Notes: generated by a model from the letters alone, not told the origin. DNA of 64,000 nt from BP-133 sp040756995 (GCA_040756995.1 JBFLYK010000011.1:62001-126000); one strand, 5' to 3'. Numbered from the stretch's first letter, positions 45,630-55,085 are shown. Translations and numbers: made by a program.

Positions 45630-46796
45630 TCAGCGGGGGCGGAAGTGGGCCAGGGCCGCGGCCAGTTCCGGCGCCGAGCCGGCGGCGTCCTCCAGAGCGT
45701 GACCCGCCGTCACCGCTTCGATGGCCTGTTGGACGCTGCGGGCGCCGGCTTCCGGGCCGCCGGGGTGCTCGTAGGCCCCCATGCCCAGCAGGAGCATGAT
45801 GTCGTGGCCGGCGGCGGCCAGCACCGCCGGGGTGGAGCCGGCCCAGACACCGCCGCCGTTGACGGGGACGGGCACCCGCACCACACCGCCGGCCAGCGGC
45901 CGGCGGCAGGCGGCCAGGTTCCGGGCCACCTCCTCGTGACTGTCGAAGAGCTTCCCGCCGAACCCGCCGATTTGGACCAGGTCGGCCCCGGCGATCCGGG
46001 TCAGCTCGCAGAGGACGGCGCCGTCGACGCCGACCTCCGGGTTGCGGACGATCGGCCCCGCCCCCACCCGGTGGGCCAGCACCGGCACGCCGAGCCCGGC
46101 GGCGGCCACCGCCCGGACGGCGTCGATCCCGGTGGCGAAGGCGTTGACCATGATGGCCGTCGCCCCGGCGTGGACCGCCGCCGTCGCCCGCGCCCGCAGC
46201 GTGTCGACCGGCCCCGACACGTTGGCGGCGTAGAGGACCGGCCGCCCCACCCCGGCCAGCGCGTCGGCCACCGCCGGCACCCGCTCGACCAGCGGGCACC
46301 AGTCGGGGTCGGCCAGCAGTTCGTCGTCCTTGATGAGGTCGCAACCGCCGCGGGCCAGCGCCGCCGCGGTGGCCGCCACCTCGACCGGGCCGAGCCCCAG
46401 CGACGGCTTCACGATCCCGCCCAGCAGCGGCCGGGTCTCGGCCCCCGGCCCGAGCCGGGCCCGCACCCCCTCCAAGCCGAACCGGGGCCCGCCGCCCAGG
46501 GCCGCCGCCAGGTCCTCGGGCCACTCCATGGCCACCAGCCGGCAGCGGGTGAACCGGGCCGTCTCGCAACCCTCGCCGACGAGCACCGACGCCATCAGCT
46601 GGGGCAGGTTCGCTCCCCAGTTCCGCCACGGCCAGGCGATGACCGCCCGGCCACTGCCCTCGGACAGCACCTCGCCGCCCACCCGCTCCCACATCTCGGC
46701 CGGGATCGCCTCCGTCCCGGTCGACTCCTCCACGGCCAGCGCCCGCGCCGAGCCGTGCGGTTCGAGCTCGAAGGTCGCCACCAGGCGGTCGCCCAC
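45630..46796 (-). CDS. RuBisCO-like protein of methionine salvage or isoprenoid shunt
   Basis: A 388-aa RuBisCO large-subunit-fold protein. The catalytic-region motifs GGIVKPSLGLGP (Lys) and CDLIKDDELLADP (Lys plus acidic pair) are intact, and PVPVNGGGVWAGSTPAVL lies near the C-terminus. Next to mtnA it is expected to act as a RuBisCO-like enolase/isomerase on methylthioribulose-1-phosphate or diketo-methylthiopentyl phosphate rather than to fix CO2. GTG start 46796 after AGGAGG. It is shorter than true RuBisCO (about 470 aa), which is normal for this family. Confidence 0.85.
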   Translation of the reverse strand: MGDRLVATFELEPHGSARALAVEESTGTEAIPAEMWERVGGEVLSEGSGRAVIAWPWRNWGANLPQLMASVLVGEGCETARFTRCRLVAMEWPEDLAAALGGGPRFGLEGVRARLGPGAETRPLLGGIVKPSLGLGPVEVAATAAALARGGCDLIKDDELLADPDWCPLVERVPAVADALAGVGRPVLYAANVSGPVDTLRARATAAVHAGATAIMVNAFATGIDAVRAVAAAGLGVPVLAHRVGAGPIVRNPEVGVDGAVLCELTRIAGADLVQIGGFGGKLFDSHEEVARNLAACRRPLAGGVVRVPVPVNGGGVWAGSTPAVLAAAGHDIMLLLGMGAYEHPGGPEAGARSVQQAIEAVTAGHALEDAAGSAPELAAALAHFRPR

Positions 46797-46804
46797 GGCG
46801 CCTC

Positions 46805-47893
46805 CTACCGGGCCAGCTCGTCCTTCAGACGGGCGATGGCGTCGATCGGGCCGGGGTCCACGCCGGCGTCGAAGGCCATGTACAGGCTGACCCAGTCCCC
46901 CAGGTACATGAGGTCGACCAGCTGCGCCAGCCGCCCCTCCCCCTCGGCCCGAACCTCCAGCACCGACGCCACCGTCTCCTCCACGATGGCCCGGGTGGCC
47001 TCGACCCGGCGGCCGAGCTGGATGTGCTCGTGGTCGTGGCGGAGCTCGACCAGGGTCACGACCTGGCGGGTGACGTCGCCGTGCTGACCGAAGGCGCAGA
47101 TCTCGTTGTGGTCCAGCTCCGGGAAGGCGTTCGAGAAGGCCGGCGCCTTGGCGTTCTCGTTGACATCGGCCTTCCAGCGGTAGGCGGCCACCGCCCCGAG
47201 GGCGCCCGTCCCCCACACCAGCGGGAACGTCCGCCCGATCCGGCGGGCCAGCTCCCGGGCCGGATTGGCCTGGCCCTCGACCTCCGGGCGGCAGGCGTCG
47301 CGCCGGCGGGCCGCCTGGGCCCGGGCCGCCTCCACGGCCGCCGCACCGCCGGGCAGGAGCCTGAGACGCTCGCAGACCACGAACAGCGGCGTGGCCAGAT
47401 GGCCGAGAGCCGCCCGGGGCATGAAGCCCGGCGGGCAGCCGATCACGGGTGCCCCCGCCTTCCCGGCCAGCGAGGCCAGCTCTCCGCCGGAGCAGACGGC
47501 GACGACCTGCGCCCCGGCGGCCAGGGCGGCGGCGGTGGCCTCGAGGGTCTCCTCCGTGCCGCCGGAGTACGACATGGCGAAGAAGAGGGTCCCCGGGCCG
47601 ACGAAGCGCGGCACCCGGTACTGCTTGAGCACGGTGACGGGAACGGACAGGTCGTGCGATCCGGCGGTGGCCAGCACGTCGCCGGAGATGCCGGATCCGC
47701 CCATGCCGGCCACGGCGATGTTGGTGATCGCCCCCGCCCGGATGGTGCCGAGGTCGGCCGCCGCCGCCGTCGCCAGCGCCTGGGTGAACTGCTCGGGGAG
47801 GGTGGCGACGGCCCCGGCGAACCCCAGGGTGTCGACCGGGTGGCTCACGCCGCCGGATCGGGGGGACACCCCCCGACCCCCGGGGACCGTCAC
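46805..47893 (-). CDS. Bifunctional phosphoglucose/phosphomannose isomerase
   Basis: A 362-aa SIS-domain enzyme: AVAGMGGSGISGDVLATAG, MSYSGGTEETLEATAAAL (phosphate-binding Ser/Thr), VVAVCSGGELASLA, and the C-terminal SIS part with ELDHNEICAFG. It interconverts fructose-6-P with glucose-6-P and mannose-6-P. The ATG at 47893 overlaps the upstream stop (ATGA); a GTG at 47848 would remove 15 residues that derive from the G-run palindrome. Part of a cluster with trm112 and a phosphomannomutase. Confidence 0.85.
   Translation of the reverse strand: MTVPGGRGVSPRSGGVSHPVDTLGFAGAVATLPEQFTQALATAAAADLGTIRAGAITNIAVAGMGGSGISGDVLATAGSHDLSVPVTVLKQYRVPRFVGPGTLFFAMSYSGGTEETLEATAAALAAGAQVVAVCSGGELASLAGKAGAPVIGCPPGFMPRAALGHLATPLFVVCERLRLLPGGAAAVEAARAQAARRRDACRPEVEGQANPARELARRIGRTFPLVWGTGALGAVAAYRWKADVNENAKAPAFSNAFPELDHNEICAFGQHGDVTRQVVTLVELRHDHEHIQLGRRVEATRAIVEETVASVLEVRAEGEGRLAQLVDLMYLGDWVSLYMAFDAGVDPGPIDAIARLKDELAR
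47859..47875. repeat. 17-bp G-run palindrome, copy 1
   Basis: TCGGGGGGACACCCCCC, inside the first codons of the sugar isomerase gene. The same 17 bases recur at 61394-61410 within cofD. Confidence 0.6.
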
Positions 47894-48126
47894 GGCGTGA
47901 ACGTCGGAGAGAGGCCGAGCTCGGACGCCCGGGCCAGCAACGCCTCGGCGTCGGACGGTGAGAGCACGGTCGCCTCGTCGAGCAGCATGACCGGGATGTC
48001 GTCGCGCACCTCGTAGCGGCGCCGGCAGGCCGGGCAGAACAGGAACCCGTCGTCCTCGAAGTAGTACAGCGGCCCCTTCTCGTCGGGGCAGGCGAGGATC
48101 TCCAGCAGTCGGGCGTCCAGGGCCAT
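47890..48126 (-). CDS. Trm112-family small zinc protein
   Basis: A 78-aa protein with LLEILACPDEKGPLYYFEDDGFLFCPACRRRYEVRDDIPVMLLDEA, the conserved Trm112 fold with a three-Cys zinc-like site (ACPDEKG, then CPAC) and the DDIPVML motif. In actinobacteria it commonly sits between the phosphomannomutase and the sugar isomerase, with unknown partner. It starts 5 bp after the mutase stop and ends in ATGA. Confidence 0.9.
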   Translation of the reverse strand: MALDARLLEILACPDEKGPLYYFEDDGFLFCPACRRRYEVRDDIPVMLLDEATVLSPSDAEALLARASELGLSPTFTP

Positions 48127-48131
48127 GGCGC

Positions 48132-49475
48132 TCACACTCCCCGGATCAGAGCCAGCACCTGGTCGGTGCCCCGGCGGCACGTATCGTCGTCGGGCGCCTC
48201 GAGGTTGAGGCGCAGCAAGGGTTCGGTGTTGGACGGGCGGACGTTGAACCAGAAGTCGCCGGCGTCAACCGACAGCCCGTCCAGGGTGTCCTTCGGGGCG
48301 TCGGGGAAGGCGTCGGCCACCCGCTCCATCGCCGCCTTCTGGTCGTCGACCTTGGTGTTGATCTCACCCGAGGCGGCGTAGCGCTCGAAGGGCTTGCGCA
48401 GCTCCGACAGCGGGACGCCGGCTTCGGAGAGCTGCTCCAGGACGACGAGGGCGGCGATGATGCCGGAGTCGGCCCGCCAGTTGTCGCGGAAGTAGTAGTG
48501 GCCGGAGTGCTCGCCGCCGAAGATCGCCCCGATCTCGGCCATGACCGCCTTGATGAAGCTGTGCCCCACCCGGGTGCGGACGGGCGTGCCGCCCATCTCC
48601 CGGATGATGTCGGGCACGGCGCGGGAGCAGATCAGGTTGTGGACCACGGTCTCGCCGGGGTGCTTGGCCAGGATGCCCTTGGCCACGATCGACGTGGTGA
48701 GCGAGCCCGACAGCGGCTGAGCCCGGTCGTCGACGAGGAAGACGCGGTCGGCGTCGCCGTCGAAGGCCAGGCCGACGTCGGCCGACTTCTCCCTGATGGC
48801 CGCCTGGAGGTCACGGAGGTTCTCGGCCTGGATCGGGTCGGCGGGGTGGTTGGGGAACGTGCCGTCGAGCTCGGGAAAGAGGACCGTGAGGTCGAAGGGC
48901 AGCCCGTCGAAGACCCGGGGCACGACGAGGCCGCCCATCCCGTTGGCCGTGTCGGCCACCACCCTCATCGAGGCCAGTTGGCTCACGTCGACGAAGCTGC
49001 GGACGTGGGCGGCGAAGTCGTCGATCAGGCTGTGCTTCGTCACGGTGCCGGGGGTGGCCGCCCGCTCGAGCCGGCCTTCGGCCACCGCCGCCTTGATCTG
49101 GTTCAGGCCGGTGTCCTGCCCCACCGGCGCGGCGCCGGCCCGGCAGAGCTTGATCCCGTTGTACTGGGCCGGGTTGTGGCTGGCGGTGAACATGGCGCCG
49201 GGGGCGTCGAGCCGACCGGCGGCGAAGTAGATGAGGTCGGTGGAGGCCAGCCCGGCGTTGACCACCGAGGCTCCGGCCAGCGTCGCCCCTTCGATGAAGG
49301 CGGCCGACAGCGGCACCGACGACGGCCGCATGTCATAGGCCACGACGAGCCGCTCGGCGCCGGTGAAGACGGCGAAGGCGTTGCCGACCCGGCGGGCGAT
49401 GTCCTCGTCGATCTCGTCGGGGTAGACCCCCCGGACGTCGTAGGCCTTGAAGATGGTGTCGAGCCCGTTGCCCAT
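48132..49475 (-). CDS. manB: Phosphomannomutase/phosphoglucomutase
   Basis: A 447-aa alpha-D-phosphohexomutase: KAYDVRGVYPDE, active serine in MFTASHNPAQYNGIK, metal loop FDGDADRVFLVDD, sugar loop GGEHSGHYYF, and phosphate-binding RPSNTEPLLRLN at the end. It makes mannose-1-phosphate for GDP-mannose. First gene of the manB-trm112-isomerase operon. Start ATG 49475. Confidence 0.93.
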   Translation of the reverse strand: MGNGLDTIFKAYDVRGVYPDEIDEDIARRVGNAFAVFTGAERLVVAYDMRPSSVPLSAAFIEGATLAGASVVNAGLASTDLIYFAAGRLDAPGAMFTASHNPAQYNGIKLCRAGAAPVGQDTGLNQIKAAVAEGRLERAATPGTVTKHSLIDDFAAHVRSFVDVSQLASMRVVADTANGMGGLVVPRVFDGLPFDLTVLFPELDGTFPNHPADPIQAENLRDLQAAIREKSADVGLAFDGDADRVFLVDDRAQPLSGSLTTSIVAKGILAKHPGETVVHNLICSRAVPDIIREMGGTPVRTRVGHSFIKAVMAEIGAIFGGEHSGHYYFRDNWRADSGIIAALVVLEQLSEAGVPLSELRKPFERYAASGEINTKVDDQKAAMERVADAFPDAPKDTLDGLSVDAGDFWFNVRPSNTEPLLRLNLEAPDDDTCRRGTDQVLALIRGV

Positions 49476-49580
49476 AGAGGGCCGGATGCTAGTGGGACCA
49501 CGGCCAGGCGTGGGGCAGGGGCCCCACGCTCTGGAGGAGGGCCGGAGGCCCGGGGCGGCGAAGCCGCCAGAAATATGCCG

Positions 49581-49600
49581 TAGCGGGCGTTAGCCCGCTA
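49581..49600 (-). terminator. Hairpin at the end of the large membrane protein gene
   Basis: TAGCGGGC-GTTA-GCCCGCTA is a perfect inverted repeat that contains the stop codon of the minus-strand gene ending at 49598. A second hairpin (GCGTGGGGC...GCCCCACGC) lies at about 49510. No T-tract. Confidence 0.5.
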
Positions 49601-52051
49601 GGCCAGGACCGGGGCTGACTCGTCCTCGGACGGGCCGGCGGGCTCGAGCTGGCCGTCCCCGCCGTCGCCGCCCGGGGGCGCGTCCGCCGTCTCGGCCCGG
49701 CGCCGGGACGGCCGGGGCTCCAGCGGCTCCAGCTTCCACCGGGCGAGGCCCACCAGGCCGGCCAGGCCGAAGACGGTGAACAGCAGTCCGGCCCAGTCGA
49801 CCGGCGTCCGGCCGTAGTGGAGTGAGACGTGGGTGCCGGTCGGCACCACGACCATGAGGTTGGGACTGGCCCGCCACGGGCCCTTGGCCCCCTTCACCTG
49901 CCAGTTGGGGAAGTACGACGTCTTCACCAGCACCGGCACCCCGGGCTGGGAAACGTCGAAGCTCACCGAGTCCTCGTCGTTCTCGATGTTGCTGACCGTC
50001 ACCGCCGGGAGCGGCTCCTTGGGCGTGAAGCGGGCCTCGTCCTCTCCCGCCCGCACCCAGTCCTTCGGGCCGCCGTCGACCAACGGCCGGTCAAGCGCCG
50101 AGGCATCGTCGAACCAGGCCGCGGCCGGTTCCAGCCAGTGCTTGTGCGACACACCGGAGAGGACGACGGGCTCGTTGCGGAGCGGCTCGACGAGCGGGGA
50201 GTCGAGCACCTCGTAGATCTTCCAGCGGGCCACCTGCGGGGTGACCCGGGGCGAGCCGGTCTCGGCCACCAGCTTCAGCTGCTCGGGCCGGGCGTCGGCT
50301 TCCGCCTTGGCCTCGTCGGACTGCGCCATGTAGTAGCGCACTCCCATCAACCGCATCTGCGCCACGCCGAGGTCGAAGTCGGCCAGCGTGCGGTACTGCA
50401 GGCCCCGCACCGGGTTGGACGGGCTCTTGGCCAGGGCCGACACGACCATGAAGTGGTACGGCGTGGTGGCGGCCGACTCGAAGTACAGGCCCTCCATCGA
50501 GCCGATCTTCCCGTCGGTGAAGTGCGGCAGCAGCTCGAGAGCCAGCGTCGTGCCGTAGCGGTCGATGGCCGAGGACGGTTCCCACAGCGCCCGCCCGGGC
50601 GGCAGCTTGCCCATCGTGGTGATGACCTCGCGGAACTCGGCGTAGGCCGGCTTGGCCTCGTAGCCGCTGTAGTTCCAGCGGATCCAGGCCGGCAGGAAGC
50701 CCCGTGTCTTGTGCGTGTACTGCATGGCGCTGCCGAGGGCGATCGCCACCACCACGGCGCTGACGATCCAGGAGTAGGCCGGCCAGCTCCGCCCGACCGT
50801 GGCCCGGGTGCGGTCCGCCGGGATGGGGCGGGGCTCCGGCGGGCCGAGCACCGGGTCGGGTTCGAAGGTCGGTGGGGCCGGTTCGTGCCCCGGGACGGGC
50901 GGCCCGAAGACCGGCTCGGCCGAGGCGTCGACCGTCTCGAGCTCCTGTCCCTCTCTCTCCGGGGTGGAGATGGCCCGCCACAGCGCCCAGCCGATTCCCG
51001 GCGCCGCCCGGGTCAGGAGAATGGCCAGTTCCGCCACGCCGCAGGCGCCCAGGAAGAGCACCGTCAGGTAGTAGAACGGCATGAGCCGGGCGTTCCACAG
51101 CCGGGTCTCCGGCATCACGACGAACGCCACCCCGAAGATGGCGGCCATGACCACCAGGCCGATCGTCGCCCGGCGCCGCAGCAGGAGACCGGCGATCAAT
51201 CCGATGGCGGCCAGCAGGAAGGCCCAGCGGAGGTCGTCGGGCATCAGGTGGCGCTGGGAGTCCCAGGGCTTCTCCTTCGTCCACCCCATGTCGGTCGTGT
51301 AGCCGAGGCGGAAGATCAGCGGCAGGGTCCAGATGGCGGTGATGAGGAAGGCCACGCCCGCCACCGACAGGGCCACCGGGAAGTTCTTGACCGGGCGGCG
51401 CTGCAGCCAGATGACGATGGCGCCGACGGCGACGAACACCGCCACGATCAGGTGGCTCATCACCGTGGCGGCCAGCAGCGCCGTCGGCACGGCCAGGCCC
51501 TTCCGCTCGTCGAGCGCCCGGGCCAGGGAGCCCATGAAGAACAGACCCAGGGCCAGGGCGATCGTGAACGAGAACTCGCCGGCCAGGGTGCTGGCCAGGT
51601 TCCCGCCCCAGATCGTGTAGCCCGTATAGAAGAGGAAGGGCAGGGTGGCCACCGCGAACAGCGGCGGCCCGGGCCAGCGGGCGCCGATGCCCCGGGCGAA
51701 CGAGTACGCCGCCACCGGCAGCATCACCGGCCCGAGCACCGTCACCAGCTTGAAGGCGATGTTGTAGGGCAGGAAGACGTCGAGGATGACGATGAGCAGC
51801 GTCGGGAGCGGGAAGTAGAAGACCCCGGCCGGGAACCCGGCGTACCAGTCAGGCGCCCAGCCCGTCAGCCGCCACTTCGGCAGGATGTGGTCCCGCAGGT
51901 AGGCGGGCCACCAGACGTGCGCCCCGGTGTCGCCCCCGTTGGTCGTCGTGTTGGCCAGCAGCAGGTCGGGCTGGAGCGTGAACCAGACATAGAGCGACGC
52001 CACCGCGGTCGTGACGAAGCCGATCCAGCGCTCGCGAGGGGACAGGCGCAC
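49598..52051 (-). CDS. Large polytopic membrane protein (PTPS-related/GT-C-like)
   Basis: An 817-aa protein with about 12 membrane helices in residues 10-480 and a C-terminal extracytoplasmic domain (WRKDGP-like FPNWQVKGAKGPWRASPNLMVV) ending in a last helix and a polar tail. The N-terminus (TTTNGGDTGAHVWWPAYLRDHILP, then LTGWAPDWYAGFPAGVFYFPLP) resembles '6-pyruvoyl-tetrahydropterin synthase-related' membrane proteins, which share the layout of GT-C glycosyltransferases with an acidic GD motif in the first loop. It probably modifies cell-envelope glycans (inference). Start ATG 52051. Confidence 0.65.
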   Translation of the reverse strand: MRLSPRERWIGFVTTAVASLYVWFTLQPDLLLANTTTNGGDTGAHVWWPAYLRDHILPKWRLTGWAPDWYAGFPAGVFYFPLPTLLIVILDVFLPYNIAFKLVTVLGPVMLPVAAYSFARGIGARWPGPPLFAVATLPFLFYTGYTIWGGNLASTLAGEFSFTIALALGLFFMGSLARALDERKGLAVPTALLAATVMSHLIVAVFVAVGAIVIWLQRRPVKNFPVALSVAGVAFLITAIWTLPLIFRLGYTTDMGWTKEKPWDSQRHLMPDDLRWAFLLAAIGLIAGLLLRRRATIGLVVMAAIFGVAFVVMPETRLWNARLMPFYYLTVLFLGACGVAELAILLTRAAPGIGWALWRAISTPEREGQELETVDASAEPVFGPPVPGHEPAPPTFEPDPVLGPPEPRPIPADRTRATVGRSWPAYSWIVSAVVVAIALGSAMQYTHKTRGFLPAWIRWNYSGYEAKPAYAEFREVITTMGKLPPGRALWEPSSAIDRYGTTLALELLPHFTDGKIGSMEGLYFESAATTPYHFMVVSALAKSPSNPVRGLQYRTLADFDLGVAQMRLMGVRYYMAQSDEAKAEADARPEQLKLVAETGSPRVTPQVARWKIYEVLDSPLVEPLRNEPVVLSGVSHKHWLEPAAAWFDDASALDRPLVDGGPKDWVRAGEDEARFTPKEPLPAVTVSNIENDEDSVSFDVSQPGVPVLVKTSYFPNWQVKGAKGPWRASPNLMVVVPTGTHVSLHYGRTPVDWAGLLFTVFGLAGLVGLARWKLEPLEPRPSRRRAETADAPPGGDGGDGQLEPAGPSEDESAPVLA

Positions 52052-52096
52052 CCCTTTAGCATGCCAGCCGCGATCCGCCCACCGGGTTCGCCAACG

Positions 52097-52138
52097 GGCC
52101 CCGGACCCCGTCCTTATCGGACGAAACGGTCCGGGGCC
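52097..52138 (-). terminator. Hairpin after the first LPXTG gene
   Basis: GGCCCCGGACC at 52097-52107 pairs with GGTCCGGGGCC at 52128-52138, with an inner stem CGTCC...GGACG. It lies just past the minus-strand gene ending at 52185 and before the next minus-strand start, so it can end that transcript. Confidence 0.6.
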
Positions 52139-52184
52139 GTGGCAGACCCTTCTCCGGGCGGCGGCTTGCGCCTTTGGCGTGCCG

Positions 52185-53105
52185 TCAGCCGTTCTTCCGA
52201 CGGCGGCTCCGGCGGCCGGCGCCGCCGATCACAGCCAGGCCACCGAGGCTGAGCATCAGCCCCCCTCCGGCCGAGGCCACCTGGGCGAGAGGCGACCCGG
52301 TGCGGGGCAGTTCAGCCGCGGCCGCCATGGCCGGCGGAGGCGCCGGTGTCGGCGCCGGAGTGAGTGGCGCCGGGCTCGGCTGCGACGCCTGGATACCGCC
52401 CACCTCGGCCGGGACACGGCCGGTTGGCCCGGCCGGCACCGGCGGCGTGGTAGCCGGCGCCGGCGGCGTGGTGGCCGGCGCCGGCGGCGAGGTGGCCGGC
52501 GTCGTCGGCGGGCGAGTCGCCGGCGGCGTGGGCGGCCGTGTCGCCGGCGGCGTGGGCGAACCGGGCGGGCCCGACATGAAGCACCGCCGGTCGCTACCGA
52601 CCTGCTGCGGGCCGCTCCCCGTCATGCCGGCCAGGAAGCCCTGGATGCAGATGTCGCAGTCAGGCCGGATGTTGTGGGGGACCTCGACGCGAAACTCGAA
52701 GACCCCGTCATTGGGGCTCGGCCGCTCCTGGCCCGACATGTCAGGGTTCAGGCCGCCCTTGACCCAGGTGCAGGCCAGCGCCATGTCCAGCGCCTCGCCC
52801 GACCACTGCGTCGGGTCCCAGGTCAGGCGGATGGCGATGTCCTGGCCGGGCGCCACCCGGGACCCGTCAGGTATGTCGGCGGTGAGCCTCACGGCGTCGG
52901 ACCCGTCCCGCGCCGTGTTCATGGCCGCGTCCTCGCAGTCGGCCGCCACCGGTCCGGCGGGCATCGGACAGTCCGACGACGCGCAGGACGGGTCCGGCGG
53001 CCCGGCCGACTGGCCCGTGGCCGGCGTCACCAACGTCAGCACCGTGAACAACGTCAGACCAGCGCACCCCAACCCGATCGCGCTGGCCATGCTTCGTGCC
53101 CGCAT
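52185..53105 (-). CDS. LPXTG-anchored surface protein 1
   Basis: A 306-aa protein with a signal peptide (residues 1-32), a Cys-containing globular domain (about 35-180), then a long Thr/Pro/Ala linker of TPPATRPP-type repeats. It ends in LPRTG, a hydrophobic helix and RRSRRRKNG, a full sortase signal. The globular domain shares RLTWDPTQWSGEALDMALACTWV / SPNDGVFEFRVEVP with two neighbours at 53230 and 54363. AGGAG precedes ATG 53105. No sortase gene is in the window. Confidence 0.75.
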   Translation of the reverse strand: MRARSMASAIGLGCAGLTLFTVLTLVTPATGQSAGPPDPSCASSDCPMPAGPVAADCEDAAMNTARDGSDAVRLTADIPDGSRVAPGQDIAIRLTWDPTQWSGEALDMALACTWVKGGLNPDMSGQERPSPNDGVFEFRVEVPHNIRPDCDICIQGFLAGMTGSGPQQVGSDRRCFMSGPPGSPTPPATRPPTPPATRPPTTPATSPPAPATTPPAPATTPPVPAGPTGRVPAEVGGIQASQPSPAPLTPAPTPAPPPAMAAAAELPRTGSPLAQVASAGGGLMLSLGGLAVIGGAGRRSRRRKNG

Positions 53106-53188
53106 TGCAGCTCCTCCCCCGGGCGAGATCGCCCATCGGGGAGGAGCCCTTCCCAAATGTTGGTATTTGCTAACGCTCGAACAGAGCC

Positions 53189-53217
53189 GGTGGTCGGCCG
53201 GCGTTCAGCCGACCACC
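53189..53217 (-). terminator. Hairpin after LPXTG gene 2
   Basis: GGTGGTCGGC at 53189-53198 and GCCGACCACC at 53208-53217 form a perfect 10-bp stem just downstream of the minus-strand gene ending at 53230. Confidence 0.55.
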
Positions 53218-53229
53218 GCCCGTCGAGAA

Positions 53230-54021
53230 TCAGCTCTGCTCAGCCCGCCGGCGGCGAGCGCCGGCCGCCACCCCGAGGCCACCCATGGCCAAGGCGACAC
53301 CGGCGCCGAAGAGCAGCAGACGATCGTGCGGGCCCGTGCGGGGCAGGGTCCTGACCGGGGCCGGAGCGGGCGGCGGGGTCGGCGCCTCGGCGGCCACCCG
53401 GGCCGGCAACGGAGCTGCGGTCGTCGTCGTGGTCGGCGCCGCCGTCGTCGTGGTGGTGGGCGGCGGGGGCGGAGGAGGAGGCGGCGGCGGAGCCGCCTCG
53501 GTGGTGAAGCAGACCCGCGGGCTCGAGATCAGGGAGTACCCGCCGCGGCTCAGGTTGCCGTGCACGAACCCCTGCTGGCAGAGCAGGCGGCCACCCTCGA
53601 TGTCGGCCGGGACGGTGAGCTCCCGGTTGAACGAGCCGTCGTTGGGCGCCGGCCGCTCCTCGTCGGACAGTTCCGGCACCGGCTTGCCGTCGATCGAGAC
53701 GCAGTTGAGGACCTTCTCGATCCACGTGTCGTCGAAGTCCGCCGGGTCCCACGAGATGGTGACCTCGATGACGTCGCCGGCGATGGCCATTCCCGGCCCG
53801 GGCGAGGTGACGTTCTCGGCCCGACCGACTCCCGGCGCCGCCGTCGGCGGGCGCTGGAGAGCCTTCCGACAGGCGTCGGCGAAGTACTCCATCTGCTCCG
53901 GGCTTCCCGGTTCCGGCCCGGGCGTGATGGGCACGGCGGCGAGCGCCACGTCCCCCATGGCCACCAGGGACGCGGCGCTCAGCGCCGTTCCCACCAACAT
54001 CCTGCCCAACGCGCGTCGCAT
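53230..54021 (-). CDS. LPXTG-anchored surface protein 2
   Basis: A 263-aa protein with a signal peptide (ATG 54021), a domain containing VIEVTISWDPADFDDTWIEKVLNCVSIDG and APNDGSFNRELTVPADI that mirrors the first paralogue, and a run of 11 prolines followed by Thr-rich sequence. It ends LPRTG, a membrane helix and ARRRRAEQS. Function unknown; secreted and wall-anchored. The start could also be an ATG about 40 bp upstream. Confidence 0.7.
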   Translation of the reverse strand: MRRALGRMLVGTALSAASLVAMGDVALAAVPITPGPEPGSPEQMEYFADACRKALQRPPTAAPGVGRAENVTSPGPGMAIAGDVIEVTISWDPADFDDTWIEKVLNCVSIDGKPVPELSDEERPAPNDGSFNRELTVPADIEGGRLLCQQGFVHGNLSRGGYSLISSPRVCFTTEAAPPPPPPPPPPPTTTTTAAPTTTTTAAPLPARVAAEAPTPPPAPAPVRTLPRTGPHDRLLLFGAGVALAMGGLGVAAGARRRRAEQS

Positions 54022-54362
54022 CACTGCACCCCCGCTTGATCCCCCAGCTAGTGCTCCCATTGAAACCGGTTCCTTACGATTGGACAAGCTAGGGGGGTTC
54101 GACGCCGCTGAGCCGTTTCCTCCTTTTTTCTCATCCGCCGGCCGCGGCCGCCCCAACCGGACAGTGCGCCCAATCCTGCTGGCCGCCCCGCCGGCCACCG
54201 AGGGAACCGCCCGTCCCGCCCCGAAACCCTGTGGCGCAGTCGGCAATCAGCGGAACTCCCCCCAGCCTTTTGCGGCCGCAGGACCCGCCGGGCACGAACA
54301 GTGCGCCGGGGATCTGGCGGGACGAGGCCGGACAGTCCCCCGAACCTCGAAGGAGTATGGAA
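54022..54362. other. Divergent intergenic region between LPXTG genes 2 and 3
   Basis: 341 bp without a convincing gene. It must hold promoters for both directions, but I see no clear -10/-35 pairs or repeats beyond an AACCGGTT palindrome near 54064. Confidence 0.4.
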
Positions 54363-55085
54363 ATGCGCAGCATGCGCCAGCGGCTCGCGGCCGTGACCCT
54401 GCTCAGCGGGCTCACGCTGCTCGGCGTCGGCTTCACGGCCGGTCCGGCGAGCGCCGCCGTCGACGAGTATTGCCACATCATCGGGGACCCCCAGAGCGGT
54501 TCCCTCCAGATGACCAGTGATCCGGCCCCCGGCTCGGACGTCGAACCGGGCTCCACCATCGACTTCGCGGCGACCTGGGACGCCGGCGACTTCGAGGAGA
54601 CGGACCGTCTCGTCATCTGCGCCTCCGTGGCCGGCACGTTCAACGGGGCCATGTCGTCGCAGTACAAGAGCCTCGACAACGACGGTCAGGAGAGCGGCTC
54701 GGCCACCATTCCGGGCAGCCTCCCGCCCGGCACCGACGTGTGCTTCGTCGGCGGCGTCAAGGGTGCGTTCACCGGCGGTGACCCGAGCCAGATGATGGTG
54801 AGCGAGACCCACTGCTTCCGGGTGGCCGCCGCCGCCACCACCACGACGACGATGGCTCCCACCACCACGACCACCGCCGCTCCCGTCGTTGAGCCGCAGG
54901 TGATCGAGGCCGGCACTCCGTCGGCTCCGGCGGTCGAGGCGGCTCCGGCCGTCGAGCCCGCTCCCCTGCCCGTCCTGCCCCGGACCGGGGCCGGCATCGA
55001 GCTGCTGGTCAGCGTCGGCGGTCTCGCCGTCGCCGCCGGTGGCGTGGCCCGCTTCTTCGGCCGCCGCGGTTCTGCGGAGGGCTAA
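54363..55085 (+). CDS. LPXTG-anchored surface protein 3
   Basis: A 240-aa protein with a signal peptide (LAAVTLLSGLTLLGVGFTAGPASA), a domain with TIDFAATWDAGDFEETDRLVICASV and four cysteines, a Thr-rich linker, LPRTG, a membrane helix and FFGRRGSAEG. It is a divergent paralogue of the two upstream genes. ATG 54363 is used because AGGAG lies 7 bp upstream; ATG 54357 would be too close. A strong terminator hairpin follows. Confidence 0.75.
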   Translation: MRSMRQRLAAVTLLSGLTLLGVGFTAGPASAAVDEYCHIIGDPQSGSLQMTSDPAPGSDVEPGSTIDFAATWDAGDFEETDRLVICASVAGTFNGAMSSQYKSLDNDGQESGSATIPGSLPPGTDVCFVGGVKGAFTGGDPSQMMVSETHCFRVAAAATTTTTMAPTTTTTAAPVVEPQVIEAGTPSAPAVEAAPAVEPAPLPVLPRTGAGIELLVSVGGLAVAAGGVARFFGRRGSAEG

